A stretch of 51,720 bases of DNA from Streptomyces sporangiiformans (lineage in GTDB: Bacteria > Actinomycetota > Actinomycetes > Streptomycetales > Streptomycetaceae), in contig NZ_VCHX02000144.1 in assembly GCF_005768555.2 (NCBI RefSeq), positions 72,359-124,078 of the forward strand, given 5' to 3'. Every line of letters begins with the position of its first letter. Position 1 is the stretch's first letter. This document shows, piece after piece, positions 24,391-33,286 of this stretch. Under the pieces are notes generated by a model that saw only the letters and a program-made list of their open reading frames with translations, had not been told where the DNA came from and did no database searches. The translations under genes were made by a program, and so were the position numbers.

Positions 24391-26109
24391 ATGAGCGCCC
24401 CAACCCCGGCCCCCGGCGACGACAGGCCCCGCGAAGGGTATTACCCGGACCCGTCCATTCCTGGATATGTCCGGTACTGGAACGGCGCCGCCTGGGTGCC
24501 GGGCACCAGCCGCCCGGCGCCGTCCGACGGCGAACCGCTCCCGGCACCTTCGGGCACGCGGCCCGCGCCCGCCACCACCGAGGAGACGGGGCCGCACTTC
24601 TTCGACGAGGATCCGCCGGCGAGTACGCCGTCGCCCGCCGACGCACAGCACGGCAGCCGGCCCGAGCCCGCGACCGCGTGGGGCGCCGACCGCTCCCGGC
24701 AGTCCGGCTTCGGCGGTGACCAGGACCGCCGGGTGTCCTGGGGTTCCCCCGACCCCCGCGTGCCGTCCGCTCCGTCCCAGCCGGAGGGCAGGTCGGACCA
24801 CGCCGACGGCACGGTCACGTTCCGCGCGCCCAAGTCCCCCAAGTCCGGCGAGGACGCCGGAAACTCCAGGAACTCCAGGAACTCCGGGAACACGGGGAAT
24901 GCCGGGAACACCGGGAACACCGGGAACACCGGGGACGACCAACCGCCGGCCTCCGGCGGCACGGTGGTCTTCCGCAGACCGTCGGGGCCTGTGCGGCCCA
25001 CCACGGGATCGGAGGAGGGGGCACCCGGGAACGCCGGCGGTGCGGCTACGGGCAGTGTGGGCCCTTCCGGTGCGGGCGGCGCGGGCGCCTCCGGTACGAC
25101 GTCCGGCTCGGCCCGGTCCGCAGGAGCGCCGGGTGTCCCCGGCAGCCGTAACCCCCACGCCTCCGAGGGCACCATGGCCTTCCGCGCTCTCCCGCGCCCG
25201 GGACGGCAGCGCGGGGAACAGGGCGCGGGCGGTTCCACCACGGGCGACTCGACGACCGGCGGCTCGGCCCAGGCAGGCTCGTCCGCCGGCGGAGCCGCCG
25301 GTCGCGCGGGCCTGTCCCAGGGAGCCGCCGCGGCGGCATCCGGCCCGCAAACCCCCTCCGTACCCGCCCAGTCCACGAACTCCCCGGCTTTCCCGTCGTC
25401 CCCGAACTCGCCTGCCTCCCCGTCCTCCCCCGCCCCAGCCCCCGCATCCGCCGCCTCCTCCTCCAACCCCCAGCAGTCCACCCCCATGTCCCCGGGCGAC
25501 GGCGGCGGACAGCCCTCGTGGGCCCAGCAGGTGCACCGCCTTGCCGGGCCCGAGAGCGAACAGCCCGTCGTCCCGTGGAAGCCGGTGTCGGAGGACCCCT
25601 TCCAGGCCGCCGCGCGAGCGCAGGCGTCCGCGCGTCCCGCGGGGCTGGGAAAGCGGCTGGCCGCGCGGTTCGTGGACACGCTCGTGCTGGGCGCCGTCAC
25701 CGGCGTGGCCGCCGTGCCGCTGGGCACCAAGGCGATCGACCACATCAACGACAAGATCGACGCGGCCAAGCAGTCCGGCGAGACCGTCACGGTCTGGCTG
25801 CTGGACGGCACCACGGCCGGCTACCTCGGCATCGTCCTCGCCGTCCTGCTCGTCTTCGGCGTCCTCTACGAGGCGCTGCCCACGGCCAAATGGGGCCGCA
25901 CCCTGGGCAAGAAGCTGTGCGGTCTGCAGGTGCGCGACATCGAGGGCGGTGAACCCCCGTCGTTCGGCGCGGCCCTGCGCCGCTGGCTCGTCTACAGCGT
26001 CCCCGGTGTGCTCGTCATCGGCGTCCTGGGTGTCCTGTGGTGCCTGTTCGACCGCCCGTGGCACCAGTGCTGGCACGACAAGGCGGCCCACACCTTCGTC
26101 GCCGGCTGA
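24391..26109 (+). CDS. DUF2510-RDD membrane protein with long low-complexity linker
   Basis: 572 residues in three parts. A DUF2510 motif (GYYPDPSIPGYVRYWNGAAW) is at residues 16-35. A Pro/Ser/Gly/Thr-rich linker runs to about residue 400 and includes eight N-x-G/R tripeptides. The C-terminal RDD domain follows: AARFVDTLVLGAVTGVAAVP, then TAKWGRTLGKKLCGLQVRD, and a last pair of helices ending in WHDKAAHTFV. RDD proteins are thought to be transporters or membrane scaffolds. A smaller RDD protein follows within 75 bp in the same direction, so the two probably form an operon. Confidence 0.85.
   Translation: MSAPTPAPGDDRPREGYYPDPSIPGYVRYWNGAAWVPGTSRPAPSDGEPLPAPSGTRPAPATTEETGPHFFDEDPPASTPSPADAQHGSRPEPATAWGADRSRQSGFGGDQDRRVSWGSPDPRVPSAPSQPEGRSDHADGTVTFRAPKSPKSGEDAGNSRNSRNSGNTGNAGNTGNTGNTGDDQPPASGGTVVFRRPSGPVRPTTGSEEGAPGNAGGAATGSVGPSGAGGAGASGTTSGSARSAGAPGVPGSRNPHASEGTMAFRALPRPGRQRGEQGAGGSTTGDSTTGGSAQAGSSAGGAAGRAGLSQGAAAAASGPQTPSVPAQSTNSPAFPSSPNSPASPSSPAPAPASAASSSNPQQSTPMSPGDGGGQPSWAQQVHRLAGPESEQPVVPWKPVSEDPFQAAARAQASARPAGLGKRLAARFVDTLVLGAVTGVAAVPLGTKAIDHINDKIDAAKQSGETVTVWLLDGTTAGYLGIVLAVLLVFGVLYEALPTAKWGRTLGKKLCGLQVRDIEGGEPPSFGAALRRWLVYSVPGVLVIGVLGVLWCLFDRPWHQCWHDKAAHTFVAG
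24862..24933 (+). repeat. Eight-unit 9-bp coding tandem repeat
   Basis: Eight 9-bp units (AACACCGGG and variants) encode N-S-R, N-S-G, N-T-G and N-A-G tripeptides in the linker of the RDD protein. Confidence 0.95.
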
Positions 26110-26183
26110 GGGGTTGGCCGGCCGATGCCCCGGACGGCCGCCCGCCCATTGCGCTGACGGAGCCTTCGCGGTCGACTCGGTGT

Positions 26184-26810
26184 ATGACGACCGAGCCGCC
26201 GCCTCCTTCGGAAGACGACCCGTTCAAGAAGAAGCCGCAGCCGCCACCCGACGAGGGGGGCGGCTCTCCGTACGACACCCCGCCCCCGGGCGGCGCCACG
26301 CCCCCGCCCTACGCCGGTGATCCCTACGGCGGCGGCCCGTACGGCAACGACCCGCTGGCCGGGATGCCGCCCCTCGCCGACAGCGGCAAGCGCATCCTGG
26401 CGCGACTCATCGACATGCTCCTCGTGGGTGTCGTGGTGTGGCTGGTGGCGTGGGGCTTCAACGTCAACGAGTACGACGTGGACGGGGAGAACATCGAGTA
26501 CGGCAAGTCCTTCGGCCAGTCCGTGATCGCCGCGGTCCTCTACGTCGCGTACGACACCTTCATGACCACCCAGACCGGGCAGACCCTCGGCAAGAAGCTG
26601 CTCAACCTGCGCGTGGCGAACCTCGACAACGGTGCCACGCCCTCCGCGCAGACCTCGCTGGTCCGCGCGCTGGTCCTGTGGGTGCCGTTCGCTTTCTGCT
26701 GCGCCTGTATCTGGACCGCGATCGCGGGCGGTTGGAGCTTCTTCGACAAGCCCTATAAGCAGGGCATTCACGACAAGGCGGCCAAAACGGTTGTGGTCAG
26801 TACGAGTTGA
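26184..26810 (+). CDS. RDD family membrane protein
   Basis: 208 residues. A Pro-rich N-terminus (PPPPSEDDPFKKKPQPPPDE) of about 65 residues precedes the RDD domain: RILARLIDMLLVGVVVWLVA, then TQTGQTLGKKLLNLRVANLD, and a final hydrophobic segment before DKPYKQGIHDKAAKTVVV. The ATG at 26184 lacks a good ribosome site but fixes the Pro-rich start expected for the family. It is the second RDD gene in tandem. The stop codon is in an 18-bp tandem repeat. Confidence 0.88.
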   Translation: MTTEPPPPSEDDPFKKKPQPPPDEGGGSPYDTPPPGGATPPPYAGDPYGGGPYGNDPLAGMPPLADSGKRILARLIDMLLVGVVVWLVAWGFNVNEYDVDGENIEYGKSFGQSVIAAVLYVAYDTFMTTQTGQTLGKKLLNLRVANLDNGATPSAQTSLVRALVLWVPFAFCCACIWTAIAGGWSFFDKPYKQGIHDKAAKTVVVSTS

Positions 26811-26859
26811 GCGAGTCAAGCAGGTTGGGCGAGCCGAGCGGGTTGAGCGAGTCGGGCAA
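26806..26859 (+). repeat. Three-unit 18-bp tandem repeat at the RDD gene stop codon
   Basis: Units starting at 26806, 26824 and 26842 share the pattern GTTGAGCGAGTC plus six bases. The stop codon of the RDD gene (26808-26810) is in the first unit. Confidence 0.8.
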
Positions 26860-26890
26860 GGCAGTCAGTGGTGGGAAGCAGCTCCGCGTC

Positions 26891-27223
26891 TCACGGACCC
26901 GCCGGTTCGCGCACCGGCTCGGGCGTGCTGGACGCGGCGGCCGACGCGGCGACGGTCTGGCGCCGCGCGGGAACAGGTTCGGCGAAGCGCTCTTCGGCGA
27001 AACGCGCTTCGGCGCCACGCTCCTTGGCGACGGGAGCGGCTGCCGAGGCGGGCTTCTGGGCCGGGACCGTCATGGCCACGAGGAGGCCGAGAGCGAGGGC
27101 GGCGAATACGATCACCACGATCCCCGGGCCCGAATTCGTCTGTGACAGCAGCAACATGGCGAGCGTGCAGAAGATCACTGTGCAGGAGCCGTAGGCGATC
27201 TGTGCGGCGGTCGGACGAGGCAT
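26891..27223 (-). CDS. Small membrane protein of unknown function
   Basis: 110 residues. Two membrane segments (IAYGSCTVIFCTLAMLLL and GIVVIVFAALALGLLVAMTV) are joined by a short polar turn; the C-terminal 55 residues are charged and Ala-rich and probably cytoplasmic. I chose ATG 27223 because CGAGGA is six bases upstream; a second ATG two codons earlier overlaps that site. It converges on the RDD operon. I do not recognise a family. Confidence 0.7.
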   Translation of the reverse strand: MPRPTAAQIAYGSCTVIFCTLAMLLLSQTNSGPGIVVIVFAALALGLLVAMTVPAQKPASAAAPVAKERGAEARFAEERFAEPVPARRQTVAASAAASSTPEPVREPAGP

Positions 27224-27689
27224 GACCATTCCTCGGGTCGGGGGTCTCCCCCCGCGCCTCTCGCCTTGGGGGGAGGTTGTGGATAAGAAACAGGGGTGCG
27301 ACAACGGTGTCGACTTGGCGATTCACTGACTTCCAGCACTCCGCCAAACGACCCTATTCGCCTGTCTGCCCGAGCGGAACGAGCGATAAGCGTGACCTAA
27401 CCCACGGCGCCGGTGCACAGGGGGCGCACGGAGTCATGGCGTCCACTACCTGGACAGTCGAGCGCGCCCGCTGAGCGGGAGACCGTCCATTCGGTCGCGG
27501 GCGAGCGCCTCATGTCACGTTCCGTCAGATCGCCGTACCGTACTTGAGCTGCTCAAGTCAAGATCTGTCTTTTCAGACGAGACTCCGGTCAAATGTCGTC
27601 ACTTGTGACGCGCATAGAGCGCGCGCGGAATCCATGACCAGGACCCCCCTCGCTTCCGCGCGCCCGGGCGCAGGGAAGGACTGCCTCAA
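27224..27689. promoter_or_regulatory. Promoter region of the M6 protease gene with perfect inverted repeat
   Basis: About 465 bases without a gene. The salient element is a perfect 7-bp inverted repeat ACTTGAG-ctg-CTCAAGT at 27542-27558, about 130 bases before the protease start. A GTCT/AGAC hairpin follows near 27567-27578. The upstream half is comparatively AT-rich near 27340-27400. The repeat is a candidate operator. Confidence 0.5.
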
Positions 27690-30038
27690 GTGACCAGCAG
27701 ACCATGGACGTTCAGAGCGACCGCGGTGGGTGTCGCGCTCGCGGCGGCCGCGGCCACGTTCTCGACCTTCGCGGTGGCGCAGGCCGATTCCGGCGACAGG
27801 CCGACGGCCGCCGCGAACCGGCAGGACCCGGCACAGGCCGAGGACCACGCCGAGCACGATCTCAAGGGACCCCTGACGGAGCGTCAGGAAGCCCAGCGCG
27901 AAGAGGCGCTGCAGCGAGTCATATCCGGCGACGCCACGGTCAAGAGCCGGGGCGGTTCGCAGGTCGTGAAGCTCGGCAACGACAAGTACGTCGAGCTCGG
28001 CCGGGAGAAGACCGACCAGATCTTCACGATCCTGGTGGAGTTCGGCGACAAGGTCGACAGCCGTTACGGGGGCACGGCGGGTCCGGCCCACAACCAGATC
28101 GCCAAGCCGGACCGCACCAAGGACAACAGCACGGCCTGGCAGGCGGACTACAACCAGAAGCATTTCCAGGAGCTCTACTTCGGCACCGGCAAGGGTGTCG
28201 AGTCGATGAAGAAGTACTACGAGAAGCAGTCCTCGGGCCGCTACTCGATCGACGGCACGGTCTCCGACTGGGTCAAGGTGCCCTACAACGAGGCCCGCTA
28301 CGGCAACAACGCGTGCGGCCAGACCAACTGCTCCAGCGTGTGGAACGTCGTCAGCGACGGCGTCTCCGCCTGGGTCGACGCGCAGAAGGCCGCGGGCAAG
28401 TCGGACGCCGAGATCAAGGCCCAGCTGGCCGGCTACGACAAGTGGGACCGCTACGACTTCGACGGCGACGGCGACTTCAACGAATCCGACGGCTACATCG
28501 ACCACTTCCAGGTCGTGCACGCCGGTGAGGACGAGTCCGCGGGCGGCGGCGCGCAGGGCGAGGACGCCATCTGGGCCCACCGCTGGTACGCGTTCGGCAC
28601 CGACGCGGGTTCCACGGGCCCGGGCAACAACAAGCTGGGCGGCGCCCAGATCGGTGACACCGGCATCTGGGTCGGCGACTACACCATCCAGCCGGAGAAC
28701 GGCGGACTCGGCGTCTTCGCCCACGAGTACGGCCACGACCTCGGTCTGCCGGACCACTACGACACCACCAACAAGGGCGAGAACTCCACCGCCTTCTGGA
28801 CGTTGATGTCCGCCGGCTCCTGGCTCGGCACCGGCAAGGACAGCATCGGAGACCTGCCCGGCGACATGACCGCCTGGGACAAGCTGCAGCTCGGCTGGCT
28901 GAAGTACGACACGGCCAAGGCAGCGACGCGGTCCACCCACACGCTGGGCGTGGCCGAGTACAACACCAAGAACGCGCAGGCCCTCGTGGTCGAGCTGCCC
29001 CAGAAGCCCGTCACCACCGAGGTCGTCGCCCCGGCTCAGGGCGCCACGCAGTGGTGGAGCGGCATGGGCGACGACCTGCGCAACACCCTCTCCCGCTCCG
29101 TCGACCTGACCGGCAAGTCCTCCGCCACCCTCACCCTCGACGGCTGGTGGGACATCGAGAAGGACTTCGACTACCTCTACACCGAGGTCTCCACCGACGG
29201 CGGCGCCAACTGGACGCCGATCGACGGCACCGCGAACGGCACCGCCATCCCGCGTGACGCCGGCGACAAGCCCGCGCTGACCGGCACGGTGGAGGCGTAC
29301 CAGAAGCTCTCGTACCCGCTGAACGCCTACGCGGGCAAGAAGATCGACATCCGCTTCCGCTACGCCACGGACGGCGGTGTGGCCCAGAAGGGCTTCGCGG
29401 CCGACTCGATCGCGGTCACCGCGGACGGCGCCCCGGTCTTCTCCGACGACGCGGAGAGCGCGGACAGCGCCTGGACGGCGAACGGCTTCTCGCGCATCGG
29501 CGCCTCGTTCACCAAGGACTACGCGCAGTACTACATCGCCGAGAACCGCCAGTACGTGTCGTACGACAAGACCCTCGAGGTCGGCCCGTACAACTTCGGC
29601 TTCTCGACGACCCGTCCGTCCTGGGTCGAGCACTTCCCGTACCAGAACGGCCTGTTGATCTGGAAGTGGGACACCTCCCAGGCGGACAACAACACCAGCG
29701 TGCACCCCGGCACGGGTCTGGTGCTGCCGGTGGACGCCCACCCGGCGCCGCTGAAGTGGTCCGACGGCACGCTGATGCGCAACCGCGTCCAGTCCTACGA
29801 CTCGCCGTTCAGCTCGTTCCGGACGGACGCCATCACGCTGCACAAGGCGGACGTCGCCACGAAGATCAAGTCGCTCCCGGGCAACCGGATCTTCAACGAC
29901 CGCAAGAACACGTACTACGACGTGAGCAACCCGACCGGTGGTGTCAAGATCACTGACACCAACACCAAGATCGCGATCGTGAAGGAGTCCCGCTGGGGCT
30001 CGACGATCACGGTGAAGGTCTCCGCCGCGACGAAGTAA
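27690..30038 (+). CDS. Secreted M6 (immune inhibitor A-type) metalloprotease
   Basis: 782-residue secreted zinc protease. A signal peptide covers about residues 1-32 (hydrophobic core VGVALAAAAATFSTFAVA). The zinc motif is H345-E-Y-G-H349 in FAHEYGHDLGLPDH, with the downstream turn MSAGSW. The region after 445 contains a carbohydrate-binding-like or MAM-type beta domain (TLTLDGWWDIEKDFDYLYTE). The GTG start has GGGAAGGA nine bases upstream. Such enzymes degrade extracellular proteins, including host defence peptides in Bacillus; in Streptomyces they are linked to growth and differentiation. A hairpin terminator follows. Confidence 0.93.
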   Translation: MTSRPWTFRATAVGVALAAAAATFSTFAVAQADSGDRPTAAANRQDPAQAEDHAEHDLKGPLTERQEAQREEALQRVISGDATVKSRGGSQVVKLGNDKYVELGREKTDQIFTILVEFGDKVDSRYGGTAGPAHNQIAKPDRTKDNSTAWQADYNQKHFQELYFGTGKGVESMKKYYEKQSSGRYSIDGTVSDWVKVPYNEARYGNNACGQTNCSSVWNVVSDGVSAWVDAQKAAGKSDAEIKAQLAGYDKWDRYDFDGDGDFNESDGYIDHFQVVHAGEDESAGGGAQGEDAIWAHRWYAFGTDAGSTGPGNNKLGGAQIGDTGIWVGDYTIQPENGGLGVFAHEYGHDLGLPDHYDTTNKGENSTAFWTLMSAGSWLGTGKDSIGDLPGDMTAWDKLQLGWLKYDTAKAATRSTHTLGVAEYNTKNAQALVVELPQKPVTTEVVAPAQGATQWWSGMGDDLRNTLSRSVDLTGKSSATLTLDGWWDIEKDFDYLYTEVSTDGGANWTPIDGTANGTAIPRDAGDKPALTGTVEAYQKLSYPLNAYAGKKIDIRFRYATDGGVAQKGFAADSIAVTADGAPVFSDDAESADSAWTANGFSRIGASFTKDYAQYYIAENRQYVSYDKTLEVGPYNFGFSTTRPSWVEHFPYQNGLLIWKWDTSQADNNTSVHPGTGLVLPVDAHPAPLKWSDGTLMRNRVQSYDSPFSSFRTDAITLHKADVATKIKSLPGNRIFNDRKNTYYDVSNPTGGVKITDTNTKIAIVKESRWGSTITVKVSAATK

Positions 30039-30063
30039 GGCGCGTTTACGCAGGTCAGAGCAT

Positions 30064-30099
30064 GATCGGCCGTGACCCCCTGGCGGGTTGCGGCCGATC
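30064..30099 (+). terminator. Hairpin terminator after the M6 protease gene
   Basis: GATCGGCCG pairs with CGGCCGATC across an 18-base loop, 25 bases after the stop codon, followed by TGTTT. Confidence 0.75.
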
Positions 30100-30159
30100 G
30101 TGTTTAGGTGCGTCCTGTGGCTCTCTTATTGACACCAGTTCTCACGGGGGTGTGACCGC

Positions 30160-30492
30160 ATGGCCGCAGGAGGTTTCTGCAAGCTGCCGAACGGGACGGT
30201 GGTGGTGGCGTTGAACCTGCCCAGCCCGACCGCCGGCGGCGCCGGTGCGGTACGGGTGCTCGTGCACGCCCAGAACCGGGCCCGCGCCCTGACGCGGCTG
30301 CGCAACCTCGGGATGCGCGCGGTGTACCTGCGGGGCAACGGGCAGCCGCCCACACCGGACGAGATCACCGCGGTCCTGCACCACCCCGACGGTCTCGTAT
30401 GGCGCACGGCGCCCGACAGCGGTGTCACCGCCGAGCTGTGGCACCCGATCCGCACCCTGATGCGCCGCAGCGCGACGCCTCAGGGCTTCTAG
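30160..30492 (+). CDS. Small conserved actinobacterial protein, function unknown
   Basis: 110 residues with no membrane segment. It begins MAAGGFCKLPNGTVVVALNL and has a helix with HAQNRARALTRLRNLGMRAV, then a segment WRTAPDSGVTAELWHPIRTL. A GGGGG tract 10 bases before the ATG may be its ribosome site. A TTGACA hexamer at 30129-30134 might be a promoter -35 box, but no matching -10 box is visible. I recognise the sequence as a Streptomyces-wide type but know no function. It converges on pncA. Confidence 0.65.
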   Translation: MAAGGFCKLPNGTVVVALNLPSPTAGGAGAVRVLVHAQNRARALTRLRNLGMRAVYLRGNGQPPTPDEITAVLHHPDGLVWRTAPDSGVTAELWHPIRTLMRRSATPQGF

Positions 30493-30524
30493 AGCCCGAT
30501 CCGCCGGTCCGGCCCGGCCAGGTC

Positions 30525-31109
30525 CTAGACCACCGGTTTCCCGGAAAGCTCCACGCCCGCCTCGCGCAGCTCCTCCAGGGTCCGCTCGGTGGTGTCCTCG
30601 GCCACTCCGGCGGTGAGGTCGAGCAGCACGTGCGTATGGAAGCCCTCGCGGGCCGCGTCCAGGGCGGTGGCGCGGACGCAGTAGTCGGTGGCGATGCCCA
30701 CCACGTCGACCTCGGTGATCCCGCGGGCGCGCAGCCAGTCCGCCAGCGGGACGCCGTTCTCGTCGGAGCCCTCGAAGCCGCTGTACGCCGCCGTGTACGC
30801 GCCCTTGTCGAAGACGGCGTCGACCGCGCCGGAGGCGACCGCCGGCGCGAAGTTCGGGTGGAAGCCCACTCCCTCCGTGCCCGCCACGCAGTGCGCGGGC
30901 CAGGAGTGGACGTAGTCGGGGTGGTCGGCGAAGTGGTCTCCGGGGGCGACGTGGTGGTCGCGGGTGGCCACGACGTGGCGGTAGCCGGCGGTCGACTGAC
31001 CGACCAGCTCCGTGATCGCGGCGGCCACGTCGGCACCCCCGGTCACCGCGAGACTGCCCCCCTCGCAGAAGTCGTTCTGCACGTCTACGACGATCAGTGC
31101 GCGGCGCAT
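30525..31109 (-). CDS. pncA: Nicotinamidase
   Basis: Hydrolyses nicotinamide to nicotinate in NAD salvage; cytoplasmic. 194 residues of the cysteine hydrolase family. The catalytic triad is D9 (VVDVQNDF), K102 (FDKGAYTAAYSGF) and C144 (ATDYCVRATAL). The metal site residues begin at D51-H-H53. The ATG at 31109 has GAAGGAC upstream; the frame continues further but that part lies before the ribosome site. pncB, the next enzyme of the same pathway, lies upstream in the same direction 300 bases away. Confidence 0.95.
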   Translation of the reverse strand: MRRALIVVDVQNDFCEGGSLAVTGGADVAAAITELVGQSTAGYRHVVATRDHHVAPGDHFADHPDYVHSWPAHCVAGTEGVGFHPNFAPAVASGAVDAVFDKGAYTAAYSGFEGSDENGVPLADWLRARGITEVDVVGIATDYCVRATALDAAREGFHTHVLLDLTAGVAEDTTERTLEELREAGVELSGKPVV

Positions 31110-31409
31110 GTCGGTGTCCTTCGGTTCGGCAGGCGGTCGGCGAGAGATGCGGGCCCGGCCGGTGGTACCGAGCCTAGAGAGTGCGCGGGCACAGCGGGAG
31201 GGTGCATTCGGCTTCCGAAGGCGAGGGGCCGACGCTGCCGTTGCATTCCCACTCACCTCCTGTTCATTCCCGTTCGAGTCGAGGATGGCCGGAGCTGTGT
31301 CCCGGATACCCCCGTGTCCGCAGCTTCGCCCCCTCGGGTCCGAGCGGGCGTACTCGGGCTTCTTCCGCGGGCGCACCCGGGCGTACGAGTCGGCGTACGC
31401 GGGGCGTAC
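31110..31409. other. pncB-pncA intergenic region with GTACGCC repeats
   Basis: 300 bases without a supported gene. Immediately after the pncB stop codon, read on the reverse strand, three GTACGCC heptamers occur at 11 to 12-base spacing (31380-31409 on the forward strand). The rest probably holds the pncA promoter. Confidence 0.5.
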
Positions 31410-32738
31410 TCAGACGTATTCCGTCGGAATCACCGCTTCCCCGCGGGACAGCTGGAGCGCCGACATCGGCAGGTTCGCGCGGACCGCGGCGTGCCGGTCG
31501 CGTACGGCGTCGAGGGGCTCCCGGGCGATGACCTGGCCGCCTTTTATGAGCTCGACCAGCAGCTGACGGTCGGCGAGCTCCGCGGGGACGGCTCCCGTGC
31601 CGATCACCTCGGCCTGAGCGGTCCCGTCCTCGTCGAGCCGCCGGGCGGCCCACTTGCGGCCGCCGATGGACGTCTTGCCGCCCGTCGACTTCTTCGCCAC
31701 CGGCACGAGCGGAGCCTTCGGGTCCGCCGACTCGGCACGGGCCACGAGCTTGTAGACCATCGAGCACGTCGGATGGCCGGATCCCGTCACCAGCTGGGTG
31801 CCCACGCCGTACGCGTCCACGGGCGCCGCGGCCAGCGAGGCGATCGCGTACTCGTCGAGGTCCGAGGTCACGATGATCTTCGTGTCAGTGGCGCCCAGCT
31901 CGTCCAGCTGCTGCCGCACCCGGTGCGCCACGAGCAGCAGGTCACCGGAGTCGATGCGCACCGCTCCGAGTTCGGGCCCGGCGATCTCGACGGCGCTCCG
32001 GACCGCTTCGGCGACGTCGTACGTGTCGACGAGCAGCGTCGTGCCGCGGCCGAGCGAGTTCACCTGGGCCTGGAAGGCGTCCCGCTCGCTGTCGTGCAGC
32101 AACGTGAAGGCGTGGGCGCTGGTGCCGACGGTCGGGATGCCGTAGCGGAAGCCCGCGGCCAGGTCCGAGGTGGTCGTGAAGCCGCCGACGTACGCCGCGC
32201 GCGAGGCTGCCACGGCGGCCAGCTCGTGTGTGCGGCGGGCGCCCATCTCGATCAGCGGCCGGGTGCCGGCGGCCGAGGCCATCCGGGAGGCGGCGGCCGC
32301 GATCGCCGAGTCGTGGTTGAGGATCGAAAGGATCACGGTCTCCAGGAGCACGCACTCCGCGAACGAGCCCTCCACGCGCAGGATCGGCGACCCCGGGAAG
32401 TAGACCTCACCCTCCGGGTAGCCCCAGACGTCGCCGCTGAAGCGGTACGAGGCCAGCCACTCGAGGGTGGGCTCGTCCACGACGGCGCGCTGACGCAGGA
32501 AGCCGAGCACGCCCGAGTCGAACCGGAAGTTCTCGACGGCGTCCAGCACCCGTCCGGTCCCCGCGACCACTCCGTAGCGGCGGCCCTCCGGCAGCCGGCG
32601 CGTGAAGACCTCGAAGACCGAGCGCCGGTCGGCGGTCCCGCCCTTCAGGGCGGCCTGCAGCATGGTCAGCTCGTAGTGGTCCGTGAAGAGCGCTGTCGAC
32701 GGGACGTCCACGGGCAGTCCCAGGTCCGTTGCGTTCAC
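31410..32738 (-). CDS. pncB: Nicotinate phosphoribosyltransferase
   Basis: Joins nicotinate to phosphoribosyl pyrophosphate to give nicotinate mononucleotide. 442 residues, the usual length. Family motifs include ALFTDHYELTMLQAAL, RSVFEVFTRRLP, TRPLIEMGARRTHE, GGFTTTSDLAAGFRYGIPTV, GTSAHAFTLLHDSERDAF and VDTYDV, then VRIDSGDLLLVAHRVRQQLD for substrate binding. The ATG at 32738 is used. Together with pncA it forms a salvage pathway from nicotinamide. It is divergent from clpS, a pairing also common in other Streptomyces as I recall. Confidence 0.96.
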   Translation of the reverse strand: MNATDLGLPVDVPSTALFTDHYELTMLQAALKGGTADRRSVFEVFTRRLPEGRRYGVVAGTGRVLDAVENFRFDSGVLGFLRQRAVVDEPTLEWLASYRFSGDVWGYPEGEVYFPGSPILRVEGSFAECVLLETVILSILNHDSAIAAAASRMASAAGTRPLIEMGARRTHELAAVAASRAAYVGGFTTTSDLAAGFRYGIPTVGTSAHAFTLLHDSERDAFQAQVNSLGRGTTLLVDTYDVAEAVRSAVEIAGPELGAVRIDSGDLLLVAHRVRQQLDELGATDTKIIVTSDLDEYAIASLAAAPVDAYGVGTQLVTGSGHPTCSMVYKLVARAESADPKAPLVPVAKKSTGGKTSIGGRKWAARRLDEDGTAQAEVIGTGAVPAELADRQLLVELIKGGQVIAREPLDAVRDRHAAVRANLPMSALQLSRGEAVIPTEYV

Positions 32739-32897
32739 TCAAGGTCTCCTAGCGATCACGCGTGGGGCGCCCCCGCTGTCGGCGGAGGCCCGGGGAGTCG
32801 GCCCCGGGGATGGCAGCATGGCAAGAATGCTACCCCCCATCTCGTCACTCTGACGATAGTGGGTCCGTTTGGCCGGGTACCCCTCACAGGTGGCAGC

Positions 32898-33215
32898 ATG
32901 GGCCTTGTGACGGCTCCCGCACCCCTAGAGATCGAAAAGACCGAGTCGGCCGAGGAGGTCTCCGCCGTACCTGAGCCGGATGTCCCTTGGGTGACCATCG
33001 TCCACAACGACCCGGTCAACCTCATGAGCTACGTGACGTACGTCTTCCAGACGTACTTCGGCTACTCCAAGGACAAGGCCACCAAGCTCATGCTCGACGT
33101 CCACCACAAGGGCCGTGCGGTCGTCTCCAGTGGGACCCGCGAGGAGATGGAGCGAGACGTGCAGGCCATGCACGGCTACGGTCTGTGGGCCACCCTCCAG
33201 CAGGACCGGAAATAG
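32898..33215 (+). CDS. clpS: ATP-dependent Clp protease adaptor ClpS
   Basis: 105 residues. ClpS delivers N-degron substrates to ClpA or ClpC. The core WVTIVHNDPVNLMSYVTYVF binds N-end residues, and the end HGYGLWATLQQD is typical. The ATG at 32898 gives MGLVTAPAP; a GTG three codons later is also possible. The DUF2017 gene follows 71 bases downstream, the normal actinobacterial pairing. The sequence TGGCAGCATGG occurs at this start and again about 80 bases upstream. Confidence 0.93.
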   Translation: MGLVTAPAPLEIEKTESAEEVSAVPEPDVPWVTIVHNDPVNLMSYVTYVFQTYFGYSKDKATKLMLDVHHKGRAVVSSGTREEMERDVQAMHGYGLWATLQQDRK

Positions 33216-33272
33216 CGGGCGACGGCCCGCAGGACCGGAAAACAACCGGCAACCGCGAGCAGTACCGGAAGT
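33200..33272 (+). repeat. Three-unit 29- to 30-bp imperfect repeat spanning the clpS stop codon
   Basis: GCAGGACCGGAAA at 33200 and 33229 and GCAGTACCGGAAG at 33259 mark three units. The clpS stop codon (33213-33215) lies in the first; the third also reads GTAG at the same position. Confidence 0.8.
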
Positions 33273-33286
33273 AGCGAACTCACTCC

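Noticed and set aside
30518..30537. CCAGGTCCTAGACCACC resembles a dre site near the end of pncA
   Set aside because: There is an extra base in the centre that breaks the dre spacing, and it lies at the 3' end of a gene with no promoter nearby.
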